From assembly GCA_029851415.1 (NCBI GenBank), contig CM056743.1, positions 68,416,186 through 68,480,185 of the forward strand: 64,000 bases of DNA, given 5' to 3'. Each line of letters starts with the position of its first letter. Position 1 is the first letter of the stretch. The DNA comes from Eretmocerus hayati (taxonomy: Eukaryota > Arthropoda > Insecta > Hymenoptera > Aphelinidae). Shown one piece after another: positions 33,315-45,970 of this stretch. Made by a program: the position numbers and the translations under genes. The notes below the pieces were generated by a model that saw only the letters and a program-made list of their open reading frames with translations, was not told the origin of the DNA and ran no database searches.

Positions 33315-34593
33315 GAATTGATTGAAAACTGATGTGAATCTCAAAGACAAAAGTTTGAAATTCCGTGTTATAAAGTCATAGTAGGTCTATTGTGGTCTAC
33401 AAGTTACGAAATTTCTAGACCAATGTTTATTTCTCAAAAGATAATAACGATTCATTGAGATTGAGTGAATGGGGGCTATGGGTGAATTTTGCGGGTAGCT
33501 CAAGTTCTTCCTTATATTCTTTGAAAAAATATAGAATACCTTGTTCACTCGCTTATAACACGCACCAGAATTATACATAACGTGCCGAGTGCATAGGAAA
33601 ACGTTGGCTTGCAGGAAAACTTTCCAGCATGCATGGTTTTCCTAAAGAACAAATTTTTGGGCACAAGATGCGTATTATGCTGCTTTATAGGACTCCACGC
33701 GCAAAGAAGTTGTCTAGCGATAGAGCGTGGAAACTATCTTTTGCGCGTGGAGTCCTATATAGAAAATTAGTGCTTGACTTCAAAACAGGGCTGCGTCTTT
33801 TATAGAGGTTCGTGTAACCTGTACGTGGTTGCTTATTTCCTTCATGAAATAAGAAAGTGTGGCATCAACAGTGGATGGCACACATGTAGAGCACAATTCA
33901 GCTTAGACGCCCCCAATTGAATGTGTCTATATTAACGCGTTGACATCCGTTGCACGCGATGATCGTGATCAGCTTCATTTTTTATTCACGCTTGTCAGTG
34001 ACAGCACACTTGAAGTAATAGTTCCAACAGGGTCCGCAAGTTCTATATCTTAACCGACATCGGGTGACAAGATAAATTACTTGTCAAGTGCTCAATTTTT
34101 GCCCAAAAATCGCTTCATTACCTAAAATCTGTGTACTAGCTCTATCTTTCCCTACATTTTAAGGATTATTCATTTAGCTTAATATGGATGGGGTTATTTC
34201 AAATTTTACGAAATAGCGACCATGACGAGAAACTATACTTTTGAACAAGCAGCATTCATGTGAATCGGAAGTAATCACCCTCAAAATGTAGGGGAAGGTA
34301 GATCAAACTACAGAAGTGAGCCGACAGAGCATTTTTTCGACAAAATGAAGTATTTGACAAGTAATAAATATCTTCGTGGCGATATCTGAGACCGGTGGAA
34401 TGAGAGCTCCCGCGCTCATGTAATAGGCCCCATTTGTCTCATATTAATGATATTATACTAATTAAAATGAATAAAGATACACTTCCCTAATATGTAGCAA
34501 CCCCCAGCGTCGAAGAGACACCAGTCGCGTTCGGCGCAGCCTCCATTTTCAACCACGCGACATTTTTCCCCGTTACATTTTTAGAGCTGCAAA
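33315..34593. other. Intron 1 sequence with a small hairpin
   Basis: A hairpin at 33685-33761 has complementary arms around TATAGGACTCCACGCGCAAA and a loop of about 33 bases. Nothing else is recognised. Confidence 0.5.
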
Positions 34594-36298
34594 ACCAAGA
34601 ACTCCTTCCACGGTGTCCTTGAACCAACTTCCAATGAGCCGGAAGACCACCTCGCCAAATATTCCTTAAAATGATTGTTTAGGGCTCAAATAACATCTTC
34701 CAATTGTTTTTAAAATCGCCTACGTTAGAATTTTCGAATGAATCAAGTTTTATGATTTTTCCTGAGAAAGAACGTCGAAAATAGTATATTTCGCACCGAG
34801 TTCATGAGGTTGTAGCTCGCTTTTGAGCGATCGGTTTTCGACCCGAGCCGGAGGCGAGGGTTGAAATGATCGCTCGGAAGCGGGGAACCTCGTGTGCGAG
34901 GCGCGAAAGTTATTTTTCGCAATTTTGTAGGCACTCAAACATCGGAAAATTGCAAAAACGACTTTTACGCGCTTTGGTGATGATGAACGCTTTATTATAT
35001 GCTCCAAATTCCACAAAAATCTCGTCAGGAAGTGCAAACGGTCCATGACACTTTATCTCAAACGATTGGCAATGTAATGCGTAGAGGAAGAGATAAGATA
35101 CGCGAGTTGTGGCCAATGCTTGGGTAAAGACTCAAATAGCAAATAGGGAGGTCCAAAGATCTATATTGGAAAGTTTCTAGCATGCTTACGCCTCTCTTCT
35201 CCTCACCCTTTCTCACATTGGTCTCGACAATATGTGATCAAACTCTTGGCAAGGCCCTTATAGCGCAACAAAAGCTCTCATTCAGGTTCGGGAGAGCTTG
35301 CAGATACATCATATCTACATTATTTCCTGCATCTGAGAGGGAGGGGGGTTCTATCTTACTTCTAAGGTGCGATGTGCTTGCTCTCGTGAAGAGAATCGGC
35401 TCAAATTTCGGAAAGAAAGCATGAAAAAGGAGTTTTGAGTGCAGATGCTGAGTGAGAAACATGGAAAATTGCTCCAAAAAATGTTCAGCGATTGACGTGC
35501 AAGATGATAGATTGCCCGTGTTTGATTTACCTATGTCTGACATAAAGATAGAGGCAATCTATCATCTTGAACATCATATGCCGAACACTTTGGAGCAATT
35601 TTCCATGTTTCTCACTCAGCATCTGCACTCAAAACTTCTTTTTCATGCTTCTTATCCAAAATTTGAGCCGATTCTCTTCATGAGAGCAAGCACATCGCAC
35701 CTTAGAACTAAGATAGAACCCCCCCCCTCCCCCTCAGACGCAAGAAGTGATGTAGATATGATGTACCTGCACCGAATGAGAGCTTTTGTTGCGCTATAAG
35801 GGCCTTGCCGAGAGTTTGTTCCCATATTATCGAGACCAATGTGAGAAAAGGTGAGAAAGAGAGAGAGAGGCGTAAGCATGCTAGAAACCTTCCAATATGG
35901 ATCATTGGACCTCTCTATTTGCCATTCGAATCTTTACCCAAGCATTGACCACAACTCGCGTATCCTATCTCTTCCTCTACGCATTACATTGCGAATTGTT
36001 TCGGATAGAGTGTCATAAATCATCTGCACTTCCTGACGAGATTTTTGTGAAATTTGAAGCATATAATCAAGCGTTCATCATCACCGAAGCGCGTAAAAGT
36101 CGTTTTTCGATGTTTTTTTCAGGAAAAATCATAAAACTTGATTTATTCAAAAATCCTAACGTAGGCGATTTTAAAAACAATTGGAAGGTGTTATTTGAGC
36201 CCTAAACAATCATTTTAAAAAATATTTGGCGAGGTGGTCTTCAGGCTCATTTAAAATTGGTTCAAGGACACCGTGCTTCGTAATAAAAAACTCTGGTC
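34594..36298. mobile_element. 1.7 kb foldback element in intron 1
   Basis: Arms of roughly 750-950 bp run inward from CACGGTGTCCTTGAACCA (left) and its complement (right), and meet near 35560. Shared inverted blocks include CGCCTACGTTAG and GATAGATTGCC. The left arm has about 190 bp (about 34770-34955) absent from the right, which contains a fragment of another dispersed repeat (see 42218-42424). Frames inside are copied in both arms and show no recognisable protein. Confidence 0.75.
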
Positions 36299-36904
36299 CT
36301 GTACGAGACAGAGTAGACGGATCCGCATTCCAAACTTCCTTGCTGCAAAAAATCCGTGGTACCCCATGGGATCCCATGGGACTTCGTGGAACCTGGCCCT
36401 GGGAAATTTTCTAATCTTCATATTTGCGAATTTTTACAATTTCCGACTATTATTCCTCCGGCAGTGGCAAAAATTGGTCGATGTGGTCGAAATTTGGATG
36501 CTACATGTCTTGCGTGCCAAAATCCGCTAATATCAAGATTAAAAATGTAATGGAAAATCAGTAAACATCGACAGAGGAATATCTTACTTTTCGCGGTATT
36601 TGTCCGAGATTTATATTCTCATGAGCTATCACATTTTAAAAATAAAAAATTGGACGCGATTACTACCAATTAATTTGCTATAATTCTTTACGTGAAAAGC
36701 CATAAAACTCTGAAAATCATATAGTGTCCACGGCGACACTGAACAGAAAAAATCTAATGCATATAAAATGAATCTTGATATGGTGGTCGGTATGGCAAGT
36801 CGTCATAGACGAAGATCATCACTAATAATCGCGGCATAGCTTTAATAGCTCATCTAATCGGAAATCTTTTAATTTTAACCACTTGATGTTTCTGTATCTT
36901 GAAG
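36299..36904. other. End of intron 1
   Basis: Nothing is recognised apart from a short palindrome CCCATGGGATCCCATGGG near 36363 and the splice acceptor TCTTGAAG ending at 36904. Confidence 0.4.
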
Positions 36905-37133
36905 GTGCGGATGAAAAAATTACTGACCACCAACTCGATCAAGCGGTTGAATTGCTGCGCTAAGACCCATTCCAATCCGCGAAAGGTTTGCCGGCGATAC
37001 TTGAGCTCAATGTCAACGGAAAAACGATGAGAAAAGCATTGAAGGAAAGAGGAAACTTGAAAAATCGCAAAGCGGCAACTAAGCCTATGCTCACGGCAGC
37101 AAACACTGAAGCGAGGATCATCTTTGCCTTCAC
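36905..37133 (+). pseudogene. Tc1-like transposase exon 2 (second HTH)
   Basis: In the phase set by exon 1 it reads DEKITDHQLDQAVELLR, a TAA at 36961, then DPFQSAKGLPAILELNVN, GKTMRKALKERGNLKNRK and KPMLTAANTEARIIFAF. This is the second helix-turn-helix and the KP-LT-EAR-FA block that precedes the DDE core in this family. It ends with two bases of a codon at a GTAAGTA donor. Only the single stop spoils the exon. Confidence 0.75.
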
Positions 37134-39340
37134 GTAAGTAGGGAAAAATTCCCTTCTGAAGATTGTTCTTGGAGTACGTTTTGAGTATAAGCTCAAAACT
37201 CCCGATTATTATATTTGTTTCCCTTCAGTCGTTGTTGCGGGAGTGCGTTGAGCATCAAAGTCAAATAAATCTCATCTTGGTAGTACATTTTCTTATATTT
37301 TCTTGCAAAGTTGAATTATAACTACATCAGTACTACACTACCCGTCAAAAAATTGAGCTTACCGAAAAACATTTCTTTTGATTTTCACACGGCCCTATTT
37401 GACGGTAGAGGACTCTTCTGGAGCTCATTTAGAAGTTTTTTCGCGTACTTCGAGATGGCATTATTCATTATTATCCGCACGGATCAGGATCTTTCCAATT
37501 TGATCGTGGAAAAATGTCAATTTCGACGATTCTTGAGAGAGTCGTTCGGCTAGTGCAAATTTGGTCCACGTGAATGTTTCAATATGGGGGTTGTGAAACC
37601 CAAAGATATCAGCCTAGAGCTTCGAAATACAATTCTGAACGGCCCTCCACGCCATCTCCAGTTCGAGCTGTGACATTTTCTCTCAGGGGAGATGTTTCGC
37701 AAGAACTAGCACCTGTATTCAAAAATGACGAGAAAATTCATATTTTGGTTCATATTTCAGAGGTTTCTCGTTTCATCGATCAACATATAGATGATAGATG
37801 ACAGAAATGATGATTATACTCCATACAAATGCATGTCTGCATCTTTCTCGAATTGGAATGCTATTTTTTGCGGGAAATCTCCCCTCTGCGAAAATGTCAT
37901 GGCTCGGACTGGATGTGGCGTAGAGGGACGCTCGAAAACGGGTCTTAAAGCCGTAGACTTTCCTCTTTGGGCGCCACTGCTCCCACATTAGAACATTTAT
38001 AGGGCTCAAATTGGCACCAGCCAAAAGATTCTCTCACAAATCGTCGAAATTGACACATTGACAAGCTCAAATCGGAAAGATCCCGATCTGTGCGGGGAAA
38101 AATGAATAATGTCCTCTTTATTTACGTGAAAAAAACCTTCAAAATGGGCTCCGGAAGAGTCCCCCACCCTCAACTACAGCGGAGTAGTATACCTTACATA
38201 ATTGACAAAAATGAAATTTTTGGTGAGCTGAAAATTTCGACCGGTAGTATATAATTTCTTTTACTCCTCACGGTGCGCTTCTGATGAGGATGAGTTTTTC
38301 AAAATTGGCAAAAGAAACTGAGAGAGGATGTGTTTCCACGAAACTTCACAAGCAGAACTTGCTTTTGAGCGAAATCGGATCAACTTCTTTTTTTGAGTAG
38401 TTGTCGAATTGATAATTCCCAATGACTTGCTTACGGAGAATTTTGGGAACTTAACGTATTCTTCGCATATTCGAGGTTTTTTCATAATTACTCACGAAAG
38501 GTGGGTCATACCAAAAAATGTCTGTTTTTGCAATGATTCTTGAGCTGAATCTCACCCCACGATGCACTGTTGTTCGTATGATCAAAACTGTTTCTTACTT
38601 CAACCTTGATATTGTAGAGTTATATTTGACACCCTTCTCAGCATGATGGATTTGATAAAGATGACGTTAGAAACATGAAAAAAGTTTCTCTACGAAACAT
38701 CACGAGTGAAACCTCGTGTTAAGTAGAGCGGTGTTGATCGTTCAATCAATATTCTCGATTTCTAATTGCATTTCAAACAATTCGGTAATTTATCGTATCT
38801 TACCTTTTTGGTGACTTGTTCCAAGAGTGGAGTTCAACGGAAAAAAAATTGGGAAATAATTTGTTCCGGATGTTCCAAATGTTCATGGGTAAATTGACTC
38901 ATATTACTAAACCATAACAAAAATTATACGCCTTTTCCCTAATTTTGAGCTTTATTAACTTGAAAAAACATTTTAAAAGTCAAGAGTGTTTCGTATAAGT
39001 TTTCTTAATGTTGAACCCGGCGGTCATTCAGACACATGAAACATCAATATCTTGTTAATTTGAGTCAGAGAATTGAAATCACTTTACTTATATTGCTTGG
39101 CAACTTACCCCCTTACTCCGATATAAAGAAATATTCCAGGAAATGTCTACTTTCTGCATCATTTCCGACTAATCTATCTCTAATAACGAGATAGGTAATA
39201 TATTCATCACCAGTGCACCATTCGGCCCGTTTGCGAAAAATCTGTAGGAGAATATTGTTTCGTTTCTTGGTTAAAACCGACTTTCACCGGAAAACTTGAT
39301 AAATAGCGAAGAGAACGATAAAGTACCGAGTTATTTAATG
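37134..39340. other. Intron 2, first part
   Basis: No element ends or coding similarity can be recognised in these 2.2 kb. Confidence 0.4.
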
Positions 39341-40217
39341 CAGTACCCTGCAAAAAATGTAACACGGGTACTTTCACTAAAACAGCCATCACTGCGACGC
39401 ATTTGAGTCTGAAACAATTTTCCAGAAAGCACTTGAAAGATGAGTAAAAAATTCACCAAATTATGTATTTCAGAGATTTTTTGATCGGAATTTCATCCCT
39501 TTAATTGGTACTCAGAATTGTAATAAATTTCATTTCATTCAATCACTCTCCATTCATATGCAAGTCGTGCTAGCGTAAAAATTCTCGCGGGATTTTGTAG
39601 CTCTTTTCAAGACCTTCACATTCTTTTTTTTTTATGTTGCTCTACGATTTTTCACACCGTGAGTTACAAGCGATCTCGTAGAAAGAATTCTGCATGGCTT
39701 AAGGGTGACAGTAATCCGGGAAAGGTCATAATCCACGACTGTGACGTAAGATCTTCAGATAATTATGATATTATTGTTGGATTCATTTCAAGGATTGGTG
39801 ACTTTCCGCCCACTTCAACTGAGGAGAACTGATGTCTTCATAATTTCAATACCCTCAAGCCATCCAAAATTCTTTCTACGAGAGCGCTTGTAAGTCGGGT
39901 GTGAAAAAGCGTAGAGCAACGTTCAAAAAAATGAATGTGAAAGTCTTGAAAAGAGCTACGAGATCCCGCGAGAATTTTTACGCTAGCACGACTTGCATAT
40001 GAATGGAGAGTGATTGAATGAAATGAAATTTTTTTCAATTTTGAGTACCAATTAAAGGCATGAAATTCCGATCAAAAAATCTTTGAAACACATAATTTGA
40101 TAGATTTCATTCTCATCTTTCAAGTGCTTCTTGCGAAATTGCTGTAGACCCAAACGCGTCGGAATGATGGCTGTTTCAGTGCAGGTATCCGTTTTCAATT
40201 TTTTTCGCTGGGAAGTG
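39341..40217. mobile_element. 877 bp long-inverted-repeat element, copy B
   Basis: Left end CAGTACCCTGC and inverted right end CACTTCCCAGC. It shares TTCACTAAAACAGCC near the ends and GGGAT-TTGTAGCTCTT inside with copy A (32437-33314). Arms of about 400 bp include AAAATTCTCGCGGGATTTTG and its complement. It lies in intron 2, ending 167 bp before exon 3. Confidence 0.8.
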
Positions 40218-40384
40218 CATGCCCCTGCTAACTGATATAATTTTGCTCAAATTCACGTACGAAACCATTGTATAGCCATTTTTCTACCTCGTTTTTGTCA
40301 GACTCATTCTATTCTGAACCACGCCATGTTCAGGAATCGAGTAGTACCGCCTTTACCATCCACACATCTAAACTATGGTCATAG

Positions 40385-40833
40385 GTATCTGCTCCGGACG
40401 CCAGATGAATGGTTTCTCACCCTATTCCTCGACGAAAAGGTATTTAGTTCTGAAAGAGACAGTGCAGTGGAATGCTACCATCCGTCGAACGGATGTATCC
40501 TGCAAATTATGGTCCAATCCTAGTAGTATCTGATAACAGTCCCATCCATACGGCGAGGATCGTGAACCAATGGTTTAAACGGCATCCTCGTTTTCGTCGT
40601 GTTGTATGGCCGCCCCGCTCACCTGATTTGAACGTCATAGAGAATGTTTGGGCTGAAATGGTGAGGAATTGGTGACCGGCAATGCGAGAAACGCAGATGA
40701 ATTACACGTACGAGTGATGCAGGCATGGGAGTCGCGACGATATCGTTTTCGATATTTCGAAAATCTTACGAGCTCGATGCCACGTAGGTTGCAGCAAGTG
40801 CTCGTTGCGAACGGTGCTAGTATCAATTACTGA
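40385..40833 (+). pseudogene. Tc1-like transposase exon 3 (DDE core)
   Basis: It reads YLLRTPDEWF then FLDEKVFSSERD (first catalytic Asp). A deletion of the middle of the domain with a frame change follows near 40470. It resumes with MLPSVERMYP, VVSDNSPIHTARIVNQWF (second Asp) and WPPRSPDLNVIENVWAEMV (Glu; 35 residues between Asp and Glu). After a further frameshift near 40671 come ELHVRVMQAWE and SMPRRLQQVL, with a stop at 40831. Family knowledge: cut-and-paste at TA. The copy cannot be active. Confidence 0.9.
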
Positions 40834-42130
40834 CGATTGGTATGTATTCGCTCAGATCACCATTATTTGGCGGCAAAAATCTTGACTGTAGCGCTCATAG
40901 TGGCCAAATGTTACACGAAAACACGGGGGCCAGCGACGGGGGCAGCCGTGGTGAGTCGTATATATAGGTATAGAGCTCCCGCGTCGACTGGCGTCTGCTG
41001 ATGCTATCTGAATACTTCTCATTGGATCAAAATCATGACTCCGTCAATATAGGTCAATCACTATACTAGAGTTCCGAATATACACTGTCGGTGGTGAGGA
41101 TTTACCATAGAGATATAATACCAAATTATATCTTTATGGAATTGCCTCGTTGCAGTGCGAGCAGTGAGTCTCTCTCATATTCACCCAACACAACGAAAGC
41201 ACGCTTGACTTGTGCTGATGCAGCCATCGGCCCGGCTCCACTTCGTCGTCACGGGATCGTGTTGTGACGTGTTCCACGCAGGTGTATTGCGTGATCGAGT
41301 GGACTCGACCTGTAGTGTATCTTTTGGCGATAAAAGTGTAATGAGACTGTACAGTATACCGAGTCTGTCACGAATTAGATGTTGGCTGGAGCAATTGCAT
41401 ATGCTGTGATGTTTTCAGGCTTAACGTGCTTGTGTGTGTGTGTGTGCATGTATGTGCAGCCGTGCGCGCGAGCCCCCGTTGTTTAATGCGCGGCTCGGCC
41501 ATAAGAGGCGCTCTAAGACAACTTGAGCGGAGCGAAATGTGGTACAATATTTTGCAATTACTTACTGAGAATTTTTTTTGACAAAATCATTTTTGAACTC
41601 TTGCGGGATCATCCTAGTTGTCTTCTGAAGCTCGTGAGTACTCATCGAAAGAATAATGAAATTATGTCGAAATATTGCAACTGTTGATATTTCAATCACT
41701 CACAAGATAATGTCAATAATTTATGATCGAACGATCTCTTTCAAATTTACAGGCCATGAGTAAGAAATTTTATTTTCATTTTTTACGTGCATAACGAAAC
41801 TTGAGGAATACGGGAAGAACGTTCAAAACACATGAAAGGTTTCTCGTGATTCCGACAATGTTTTCCCAGAACCCTTTGACGACGAAGTGTATGGCATGTA
41901 TCATTGATTAAGTACGAGTGTGCAATATTTATGATGTTGATGAAGGATGTCACATTAGACTCTAGCCGATGAGTCCATTATTGCTTGCCACTTCTTTATA
42001 TGGTTTGCTCATAATTGCTGTTCACGATGCTCATAATTTCTCATTGCTTTATATTCTTGGCTCACTCTATCTAACGTTACATTTCTACGGCCTGTGTGTG
42101 AGCTTTGATAAGACAAATTTTCAATTCGCG
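40834..42130. other. Intergenic, nothing coding recognised
   Basis: It contains a short hairpin (CCATAGAGATATAAT with its inverse, about 41106-41140) and a (GT)n stretch near 41434-41446. TATATAGGTATAGA at about 40963 could be a core promoter but has no gene behind it. Confidence 0.4.
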
Positions 42131-42217
42131 ATCAGAAAATCAGCGTGGAAAGTGTCTTCTCTGCACTGATTTTCCACTTTCTCACACTGTTTCTCGAAAC
42201 ACACAGGAAGATAAACG

Positions 42218-42520
42218 GGTGTAAATAGTGTCGATACAAGAATGTAAAAATTTGTGCCGTGTCCGAGTGATGGGTTTCGAGCCCGCGTCGCAGGCGAGGG
42301 TCGGTATCATCACGAGGATGCGGAAAATATGTTTCACTCCCGTGTTTCGTAATATACTTTTCGATGAACTGTAACATTCGACAAACTGTGCGCACAGTAC
42401 ACTTTTACGGACAGTGTATCGAAAACCTAATTTTTGCATCCTCGTGATGATTCCGATCTTCACCTATGGCTCAGGCCGCACAGCCATCGCTCGTTTGCGG
42501 AAAAAATACCTTCCACCCTT
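42218..42520. repeat. Dispersed ~200 bp repeat, two inverted copies
   Basis: One copy (42218-42424, minus) aligns over its full length to 63029-63230. A second, shorter copy lies beside it in the opposite sense (42434-42520). The shared core contains CATCCTCGTGATGATTCC and CTCGCCTATGGCTCGGGCC. A further core fragment is inside the foldback arm near 34830-34890. No terminal features are seen. Confidence 0.7.
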
Positions 42521-43394
42521 TAAATCTAACTATTATGCAATTTCCCGATGTTTCTGTGCTTCCAAATTGCTCTATGATTATCTCCTTCATTTTCCGTTCC
42601 ATTTCAAAACTTTCGGGAATCAATACCACGTTGACGGTCTATACTTCTTTGCATATTGAAGTTCAAAATTGTCCATAGTTGTTTCATTATCATGGCCCTT
42701 TGCTCGCACCGTCACTGATTATTAATACTCTCTATATCTCTTCTTCCAGGAGATGGCTTGATATTACACTTGGTAAAGTTGAAATTTCATGCAACAAGAC
42801 ACCAACGAAACCAAGTCAGTCGCCACCAATATACATCCCATTATGTCATTTACACTGGTGGTTCCAAAGACGACTATAATCCGACCAAATTTGTTTTAAG
42901 GATGTAAAACTGGACAATTGTCATGTCTTAACATATTTCTCAATTTAATTCGTCGATGTGTATCTGCATTTCACGAAGTGATTTTCATTTAGTACCACGT
43001 GTGATGTGTATTCTATTGTGGAATGTATACCGAAGAATTAGATACCAAAATGTTTCGATTAATTAACAGGAAAATATGAATATAAATTAGTATTGAAGAT
43101 TTGCATACCACAAACAGTACACATATAGACTACATGTGGCGGCAACCAGGCTATAAAAACGCCGTGATAGAAGGAGTAGACAGACAAAGATCATGAAGCC
43201 GAACCATCTGTAATTTTTCTATTCTCTTCAACACTTCCTAAAGCGAAGCATTGGGATTTCGCGTGTATCAATGAAGCTAGATCGAATGTTCTAGTACGCT
43301 TCGCTAAGGGAGATGTAACCCTCATTTTGAAGTACGGTTAGTACAATTTTTTGCGGGAAACAATCTGAATATCTCATAACAATGCTCCGTAGCT
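42521..43394. other. Intergenic, nothing recognised
   Basis: Short open frames only; no motif. Confidence 0.4.
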
Positions 43395-44312
43395 GAAATT
43401 ATATCGATGGCCCAGAGTCAAAATCCACGATGTCGAGTGTAAGACTTGAAAGGAACTATCCAAAAATTGCTGGTGAAAAGGTAGTATCGGAAGATTTTTG
43501 GTTCAAACGAGCTATCTAAAAGTTACTTTCAAAATAACAATCCAAACAATTCTGGTATGGAAGCAGCATGTAAAAACGTGAGATTTGGAAGAAACAATCC
43601 AAAAATGTGAAAATTGAACGGAAGTATCTAAAAAATTTTTATCCCAAAAAGGAAGTATCTGGGAATTTGTGGCCGAAAGATACTATCCAAATATGTTAAA
43701 ATTGGAAAAAACTATCCAAGAATCTTGCTTTAATGGAACTATCCATACAATTTATGTTCTGGAAAAGAACTATCCGACCGTTTTCTGACAAGAGGATCTT
43801 TTTGAAAATGTTTGTAAAAACAATTAATGTCTAGAGAATATTGGTTTTGAAAAGGAGTATCTGACAATTTTACGTTCAAAGATTTATCTGAAGAATTTTA
43901 TAGAAAATTACTTTTAATTTCAAAGATTCATACATGGTTTCTTTTAACAAATTATTTAACATGATTTCGTACAACCAAAAATGTCCAGATAGTTTATTTT
44001 AAACCAAACATTTTCGGATAGATCCTATTGACCAAAACCTACACATAGTTCTTTTCTGCAATCACAAATGTGTATACAGTTCCGTTTGACTCTTACAACT
44101 TGCGTAGTTCCTTTGCATACTTACACTCATATGTAGTTTCTTTCACGCAAATATGTATAGATGGTTCCTTTGTAAAGAACGAATTGAAATATAGCTTCTT
44201 TCGAATATGACACATTGAATTAGTTAATTGAAACCATAAATTTTTTGATAGTTCCTTCTCAATGTAACGTTTCCATATAGTTCCTTTTTACTTTGAGCCA
44301 TCGAAATTTTTC
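43395..44312. mobile_element. Foldback built from degenerate GGAACTATCC units
   Basis: Ends ATCGATGGCCCAGAGT (left) and inverse of TTTCGATGGCTCAAAGT (right). The left half holds about ten degenerate units of roughly 30-37 bp, each with (GGA)ACTATCCAAA. The right half holds about ten units in inverse orientation, (T)GATAGTTCCTT. Units are well diverged. There is no coding content. Confidence 0.7.
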
Positions 44313-45970
44313 TATTTCAAAATTCATAAGGATACCAACCTTTTGTGAGAATATTGAAGAAGTAGGTGTTTGAGTTGAAAAAAATTAATGGTTATGTAAC
44401 TATGGATGTAAATTCGTGGCATTGTTCATTTGAGCGTAACTTTTGAAATTTCCTCTTTCCCATGGAAATGTTAATTTTTAGGATGAGCAACATATTATAC
44501 TGTATTTTTGTGGACAATTTAAAGTCACTAGGGATTTTCCCGATAACATTCTGAGTTGTGATCAAAATAAATATAACTAGTTCTACATGACTTGACGAGT
44601 CGGTGTGAAAATTCTTTAGGGGGTATACTTGATGAATTTTGACTAACGTTGCATGAGTTGGGCGAGCCGTGTAATGGGACGCGCACTAGAGGCAACAAAT
44701 ATACGCTATTGATTTTCTGCCGAGAAAGAAAAGATCGATATCAATCTATGGCATCCACGATTTTTGAGCCCGACTTCAATCTTAGCTACCCCCCCCCCCG
44801 CTCCCTGTAACGTTTTAATAAAGAAGTTTACGAGGGGGGATCGTATCATGAAACCAAAGTGCGAATTTCAGCGCATTTTACAGCACCTCCAGGTCCACTC
44901 TCGATATGAATTAAGAATAAATGACGTTGTCAATTATTGGATTAATTTTTAGCTTATGAGATTAAGTTTCACCGACGAAGGCATCGTAAAATAACGAGTC
45001 AAAAAAGTGTTTGAATCCTTGCCTTGCTAAATGTAGAGTTTCACTCGAGTTCCTGCACGGATAACCAGTTGGGAAGGTTGGTCACCACGACAACATTTAT
45101 AATATTTGGAATTATTTCAATTTGAGTTTGAACTTGATTTTCATTTTTATTATGAAAAATAATTCTTATTCGTTCCGTCCATACTGATAGAGATTTTTGT
45201 GAATTTAGATGAACCAGTTTAGTATGAATTTTTCACTTGTTGATTATCTTTCTTCACGAATTTTACAATACATTTAGAAAAAAGTCCTAAATGATTATGT
45301 TATACAATTATCAAATTTTATTATTCGTGGTTCAAAGAAAAACGCTATGAGTAAAAAAAATCGTAGGAGTAGTGGGTATCGAACCCATGCTCCCCAAGTA
45401 GGCACTAAAAGAACCAATTCCATGCAGAGCAATGACCCCGCACTATCGAGGCACTGACAGCTCTGGTGGATCAGTATTACTATGTTGACGCCGCAGCCTG
45501 AATGGATGCAACAAAAATTGAACTGTCGCGAGGCCGTTTCCCATCTCGAATACATTGTCTGCTACGGGACACAGCGGACAGTTGCCATTGCCACCTCGAT
45601 CAACCTCGATGCATATCAGAACTAGAAGGCTCACATTATCTCGACGGTGACGAATCTACCTGTGCAAAAATTTAAAGTGCATATCGAGAAGCAGAAAAAC
45701 TTGCACAGTTCTTCCGTGCATCGCGATATTCATGTGATTTTTGTTACTCGATTCACTTATGACTGATGTGCGCGATGTGGGTAGCCGGGCAAGCCTAACC
45801 TCATTTTGCTCCGGATTGGCCTGCCCGAGGACTATTGCGGGCTTATACCGATTCATACACCCGTTACTTCTGATAGGCTCGTAAAAATTATTCGCGACTG
45901 CAAGTGGAAAATAAGGACTGTTTATGATCTGGTCGTGCAATCTGTGAGAGTGTGCGACAGATTGACGAAA
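44313..45970. other. Intergenic upstream of the zinc-finger ORF
   Basis: Nothing coding is recognised except the tRNA-like segment at 45365-45465. A C10 run lies near 44790. Confidence 0.4.
45365..45465 (-). repeat. tRNA-like segment, possible SINE head
   Basis: On the minus strand GGGTTCGATACCC has the shape of a tRNA T-arm and pol III box B, and TAGTGCGGGG about 47 bases upstream is a poor box A. No matching acceptor stem can be drawn, so this is at best a tRNA-derived SINE or pseudogene. Confidence 0.3.

Larger units (their letters stand above)
31495..40833 (+). pseudogene. Three-exon Tc1/mariner-like transposase gene
   Basis: Exons 31495-31756, 36905-37133 and 40385-40833 join with compatible phases and GT-AG borders. 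The donors are GTAAGT and GTAAGTA; the acceptors end TCTTGAAG and GGTCATAG. The joined product has the family order: N-terminal helix-turn-helix, second helix-turn-helix, DDE catalytic core, SMPRRL-type C-terminus. Introns are 5148 and 3251 bp and hold two related inverted-repeat elements, a foldback and a dyad cluster. A TAA in exon 2 (36961), a deletion with frameshift near 40470 and another frameshift near 40671 indicate a pseudogene. The presence of introns, uncommon in Tc1-like transposases, is the odd feature. Confidence 0.8.

Noticed and set aside
36356..36385. Restriction-like palindrome CCCATGGGATCCCATGGG as a regulatory site
   Set aside because: A single short palindrome inside an intron, with no repeats or context.
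45365..45465. A functional tRNA gene
   Set aside because: Only the T-arm is convincing; no 7 bp acceptor stem or proper D-arm can be drawn.
45806..45970. Zinc-finger protein starting at 45806
   Set aside because: That codon is TTG; the first ATG in good context is at 45971. An upstream exon remains possible.
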